Shown: positions 5,318-8,253 of the stretch, piece by piece | Layout of the letters: every line of letters starts with the position of its first letter | Position numbering within the stretch: the stretch's first letter is position 1 | DNA from: Actinomycetes bacterium | GTDB taxonomy: Bacteria > Actinomycetota > Acidimicrobiia > Acidimicrobiales > RAAP-2 | Assembly (NCBI GenBank): GCA_021781315.1 | Contig: JAJXXB010000101.1 | Coordinates: 1-8,253 of the forward strand | Direction of reading: 5' to 3' | Length of the DNA: 8,253 nt | Translations under genes and position numbers: made by a program | Notes under the pieces: model-generated | The model's database searches: none | Told to the model about the DNA's origin: nothing | The model's input: only the letters and a program-made list of their open reading frames with translations

Positions 5318-7260
5318 CGCGCGTGTCGTCCCTTGCGTCCGCGGCGCAGCGTGCGCCACCACCACACCCCGAGGACTACCAGCGAGGCCAGGGTGAGCAG
5401 GTAGCCCACCAGCGACGCCCCGGCGATGCGCACGCTGATCGCCGCGCGCGCCAGCTCGACCTGGCCGTTGGGGGTGGTGAGGGTCACCTGGAGGGTCGTG
5501 TTGTTCGCGTGCCCGCCGCCGATGGGCACGCGCAGCGACGTCGCCGGCGAGGTCAGGGTGGTTGTGACGGTGCGACCGCCCGGAAAGGTGACGCCCTCGG
5601 CGTCGAGGTGGACGGCGACCGTGATGGGATAGGGCGCGCGCGACAGCAGGGTGATGGGCAGCGCGGTGCCCGTGCCGGCGAGGGTGATCGCGCTGGGATC
5701 GATGGAGAACTGGCTGAGTTGGGCGCCCAGGCGCTCGCTCGCGCTCGAGATCAGCCCCTGGCGCGTCGCGGGCGTTCCGACGACCTCGGCGCTGGCGACC
5801 GCGACGCGCAGTCCTTGACTCACCGACGTCGACGCCACGGCGTTGGCGTAGGAGGTCACCGCGCCGATCAGCGTGCGCAGGGTGTCGACGTTGTGCGCCG
5901 ACCACGCGGGGTCGCTGCCGCGGGCCAGCGCGCGCGTCGTCGGCGACGAGTTGGCGCCCACCAACGAGGAGTCGAAGCTCGGGGTGAGGCTCGTGGCGTG
6001 CACGAAGGGGTTATGGACGAGACCGCTGAAGAGCTGGTCGAGGTAGGCCGGCGAGGTGTAGGCCACGGGCGCGTTCACGACCACCACGCGCGTCGAGGGG
6101 GCGTTGGGCGCCTCGAAGTGCAAGAACGCGAGCGTGGCGAGCGTCATCGCGGCGCGCCGGCCCGGTTCGATGCCGGCGTCCATGGCCAGCGCGGTCAGGG
6201 GCTGATCGGTGGCGAGGACCAGCAGCGGGGTGCCGGCGACGCGAAAGGGCGCCCCCCAGGCCAGCGTCGTCGAGGGGACCAGGCTGAGGGCCGTCTCGGG
6301 TAGGACGACGTCGCGCACCCCCACGCCCGCCAGGGCCGAGAGGCTCGCCAGAGAGGGACTGCCCGAGAGAACGAGCGGTGGGTCGACGAAGCGGCCATTG
6401 AGCGCGGTGAGCAGGTTGCTCGTCAGCGTGAGTTGGAGGGCCACCTGCGTCGCGAGCCCGTTGGCGGCCAGTCCGCCGAAGTCGATCGAGGACGGTGGCG
6501 CGGCCACGACGCGGTGCAACGGATTGACGAGGGCGTGGGTCAGGCCCGCGCGCCACGCGGCGCCCGTGGCCGACGTCGAGTTCAGCGCGCTGGCGAGGGT
6601 GCGGTAGTCGACGCCGAGGCTGATCGGCAGTCCCTGACGGGCGATCACCGCGAAGTCGCGAGTGGCCCGCTCCGCGTTCGTCCACGACGCCGGTCCGAGC
6701 GAGGAGATCCAGTCCAGCGCGATCGGGCGAAGGACGCGGTTGTATCGCACCGCGACGAGGGACCACTCGGTGGATGTCGTGGCGCCGGACTGCACGCGGA
6801 AGCGCAACGGGTAGACGCCCTCGCAACTCGCGCCGTGACAAGTCAGGCGCAGGTTGAGAGCCGGCGCGCCGCAGGGCTCGCCGACCGGGCGCGCGGGCCC
6901 GCTCAGGAGGCTGATCGTGAAGGTGTGGGTGATGTGGGCCGCGCAGTCGAGGTGGACCGGACCGGTGGAGGCCAGGGGCGCCGCGCTGTCGCCGGTGCCC
7001 GCGATGATGGGGGCGAGGCCCGATCGGGTGACGGCCAGGGGGTAGATGGTGACGTCGAGGGTCCCGGTGAGGGCCGTGTCGAAGGCCAGTCCCAGGTGAA
7101 ACCGGGCGACGCCGCGCGAGGTCATCGTCGTCGCCGCGTCCTGGTGGACGACGCTGAAGGTTCCCGAGGCCGCCCCCGCGCTCGAGGGCCACACCAGCGA
7201 TGCGAGGCTGAAAAGTACGACGCCGAGCGCCCGCCACCAGGAAGAAAGTCGGTGGAACAT
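5314..7260 (-). CDS. Exported, membrane-anchored DUF6049/Rv3909-like protein
   Basis: A 648-residue protein of unknown function. The signal peptide has a basic start, a hydrophobic core (~12-24) and an A-G-A site (28-30) before ASGTF. A C-terminal membrane segment, ASLVGYLLTLASLVVLGVWWW (~615-635), is followed by RTLRRGRKGRHAR, so most of the protein should be outside the cell with a short basic cytoplasmic tail. The mature N-terminal ~140 residues look like a beta-sandwich and hold four cysteines (106, 130, 141, 146) that could form two disulfides. A Gly/Ala/Ser/Thr-rich mixed alpha/beta middle follows, then a beta-rich domain just before the anchor. Position next to murJ and the topology match mycobacterial Rv3909. 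Its stop overlaps the murJ start (ATGA), which suggests an extracytoplasmic partner role in cell-wall synthesis (inference). No catalytic motif is recognised. The ATG at 7258-7260 fits a leaderless start. Confidence 0.78.
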   Translation of the reverse strand: MFHRLSSWWRALGVVLFSLASLVWPSSAGAASGTFSVVHQDAATTMTSRGVARFHLGLAFDTALTGTLDVTIYPLAVTRSGLAPIIAGTGDSAAPLASTGPVHLDCAAHITHTFTISLLSGPARPVGEPCGAPALNLRLTCHGASCEGVYPLRFRVQSGATTSTEWSLVAVRYNRVLRPIALDWISSLGPASWTNAERATRDFAVIARQGLPISLGVDYRTLASALNSTSATGAAWRAGLTHALVNPLHRVVAAPPSSIDFGGLAANGLATQVALQLTLTSNLLTALNGRFVDPPLVLSGSPSLASLSALAGVGVRDVVLPETALSLVPSTTLAWGAPFRVAGTPLLVLATDQPLTALAMDAGIEPGRRAAMTLATLAFLHFEAPNAPSTRVVVVNAPVAYTSPAYLDQLFSGLVHNPFVHATSLTPSFDSSLVGANSSPTTRALARGSDPAWSAHNVDTLRTLIGAVTSYANAVASTSVSQGLRVAVASAEVVGTPATRQGLISSASERLGAQLSQFSIDPSAITLAGTGTALPITLLSRAPYPITVAVHLDAEGVTFPGGRTVTTTLTSPATSLRVPIGGGHANNTTLQVTLTTPNGQVELARAAISVRIAGASLVGYLLTLASLVVLGVWWWRTLRRGRKGRHAR

Positions 7261-7319
7261 GTGCCTACAGGCTACCGTTGCCGAACCGCAGGACCGGGAG
7301 CCGGTACCCTACAGTCGCC
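7261..7319. promoter_or_regulatory. Divergent promoter region between the murJ operon and cca
   Basis: These 59 bp separate two divergent start codons. On the plus strand, TACCCT (7305-7310) lies 9 nt before the cca GTG. On the minus strand, TAGCCT (7269-7274) lies 8 nt before the ATG of the DUF6049-like gene. Both fit TANNNT -10 elements at the distance expected for leaderless transcripts, and neither start has a clear Shine-Dalgarno. A perfect inverted repeat ACCGG-GAG-CCGGT (7293-7305) abuts the plus-strand -10 and could be an operator. No good -35 hexamer is seen on either strand. Confidence 0.4.
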
Positions 7320-8253
7320 GTGACGTCCGAATCCACCCTCGAGCGCCTGACCCAGATCGCGCAGCTCTCCGCGCCGCTCGCGCGGGCCTTCGCCGACGCC
7401 GGACACCACCTCTACGCCGTGGGCGGATCGGTGCGCGACGCGCTGGTGGGCGTGAGTGGCGACATCGAGGAGATCGACTTCACCACCGACGCGCGACCCG
7501 AGGAGATCGCCCGCTTGATGAAACCGCTGTGCAGCGCCCTCTGGGAGCAGGGCCGCGCCTTCGGCACGATCGGCGGCACCCTCGCGACGAGCGGCGTCAC
7601 GGCCGAGGTGACGACCTTCCGCTCCGAGGCCTACGTCGATCACTCGCGCAAGCCCGCGGTCGAGTGGGGCGACTCGCTCGAAGTCGACCTCTCGCGACGC
7701 GACTTCACGATCAACGCCATGGCCCTTGACGTCGTGGCCCTCGCCCTGGAGACGCCCGGGGTGCAGACGCTCTTCGACTACTTCGGCGGGTTCGCCGACT
7801 TGCACGAGCGCGTCCTGCGCACCCCGACCGAGGCCGGCGGCCTCTTTCGTGACGACCCGCTGCGCATGTTGCGCGCGGCGCGCTTCGCCGCGCGCTTCGA
7901 CCTGCGCATCGATCCCCTGGTGGAGGCCGCCGCGGTCGAGAACGCCGAGAAGCTCGCCATCGTCTCGGCGGAGCGAATCCGCGGCGAACTCGACCTGCTG
8001 ATGGTGACCGAGCGCCCCTCGATCGGGCTCGACTTCCTCGTGCGCACCGGTCTCGCCGCGCAGTTCTTGCCCGAGCTGCCGGCCCTGCAGCTCGAGCAGG
8101 ACCCGATTCACCGGCACAAGGACGTGCTGACCCACACCTGGGCGGTGGTCGATCGGACGTCGCCGGATCTGGTGCTGCGCCTGGCCGCGCTCTTTCACGA
8201 TGTGGGCAAGCCCGCCACTCGCGCGATCACGCCCGAGGGGGTGACGTTCCGCT
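7320..8253 (+). CDS. cca: CCA tRNA nucleotidyltransferase / poly(A) polymerase family, 3' truncated by window
   Basis: 311 codons are present before the window ends. The class II nucleotidyltransferase head is clear: GGSVRDAL (35-42), EIDFTTDARPEEI (51-63), AEVTTFRSEAY (95-105, with the third carboxylate Glu96), RRDFTINAMA (126-135) and FRDDPLRMLRAARFAARF (176-193). An HD-type domain begins downstream: DPIHRHKDVLTHTW (261-274) and LFHDVGKPATR (291-301). The family adds CCA to tRNA 3' ends; actinobacterial members are often named PcnA. The start is GTG 7320. No ATG lies near, and GTG places the protein about 30 residues before GGSVRDAL, as usual. One oddity: the metal-binding D-x-D motif reads E-I-D (51-53). 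The gene is divergent from the murJ string, as in mycobacteria, but without the intervening Nudix gene. Confidence 0.93.
   Translation, partial: MTSESTLERLTQIAQLSAPLARAFADAGHHLYAVGGSVRDALVGVSGDIEEIDFTTDARPEEIARLMKPLCSALWEQGRAFGTIGGTLATSGVTAEVTTFRSEAYVDHSRKPAVEWGDSLEVDLSRRDFTINAMALDVVALALETPGVQTLFDYFGGFADLHERVLRTPTEAGGLFRDDPLRMLRAARFAARFDLRIDPLVEAAAVENAEKLAIVSAERIRGELDLLMVTERPSIGLDFLVRTGLAAQFLPELPALQLEQDPIHRHKDVLTHTWAVVDRTSPDLVLRLAALFHDVGKPATRAITPEGVTFR

Noticed and set aside
5318..5905. In-frame upstream extension of murJ
   Set aside because: The extension is Arg/His-rich and lies inside the DUF6049-like gene. The MurJ family N-terminus begins at the ATG at 5317, which has an ATGA overlap.
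5323..6303. 326-codon plus-strand open frame opposite the DUF6049-like gene
   Set aside because: Low-complexity Arg/Gly/Ala/Glu shadow. The opposite strand gives a signal peptide and a C-terminal membrane anchor in one frame.
7272..8198. 308-codon minus-strand open frame opposite cca
   Set aside because: It is antisense to all the nucleotidyltransferase and HD motifs, has no recognisable domain, and would overlap the divergent promoter region.
1..8253. Mobile elements, CRISPR arrays, tRNA or rRNA genes, defence systems
   Set aside because: No transposase or recombinase motif, no spaced repeat array, no tRNA-like fold and no terminal repeats were seen. The genes are conserved core functions.

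Overview
The window is a high-GC chromosomal segment that, on gene content and order, looks actinobacterial, possibly from the Acidimicrobiia or a related deep lineage (inference; no rRNA or other marker here fixes the taxon). It resembles the origin-proximal block known from mycobacteria: pcnA/cca, an Rv3909-like secreted protein, murJ/mviN, trxB, trxA, a cwlM-like gene and parB. The last 47 codons of parB enter on the left (+ strand), and a cca/pcnA-type tRNA nucleotidyltransferase leaves on the right (+ strand, cut by the window end).

Between them lies one tight minus-strand gene string. In transcription order, from about 7260 down to 275, it holds: a 648-residue exported, C-terminally anchored DUF6049/Rv3909-like protein; MurJ (lipid II flippase, ATGA overlap with the previous gene); a DegV-family lipid-binding protein (9-nt gap); a 105-residue two-helix membrane protein (1-nt gap); thioredoxin reductase (1-nt overlap); thioredoxin (40-nt gap); and a CwlM-like protein with two peptidoglycan-binding repeats and an amidase-like domain that appears to have lost most catalytic residues. 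The spacing suggests an operon joining peptidoglycan precursor export, its likely regulator and the thioredoxin couple. A leaderless-type -10 motif at 2869-2874 may give the trx-cwlM part its own promoter.

Non-coding DNA is scarce. The convergent parB/cwlM gap (146-274) is visibly AT-richer than its surroundings. It carries a terminator-like hairpin and DnaA-box-like sequences, with a perfect DnaA box just inside the cwlM 3' end (286-294). The divergent 59-bp gap (7261-7319) has a TANNNT motif 8-9 nt before each start codon, which suggests leaderless transcripts in both directions.

I see no mobile element, CRISPR array, tRNA or rRNA gene. The window is mostly conserved core genome. The points most worth a second look are the degenerate amidase with its non-standard start and cysteine cluster, the DnaA-box cluster, the DUF6049-MurJ coupling, and the changes in this conserved neighbourhood: no sigM, anti-sigma or Nudix gene, with degV and a small membrane gene in the murJ-trxB interval.
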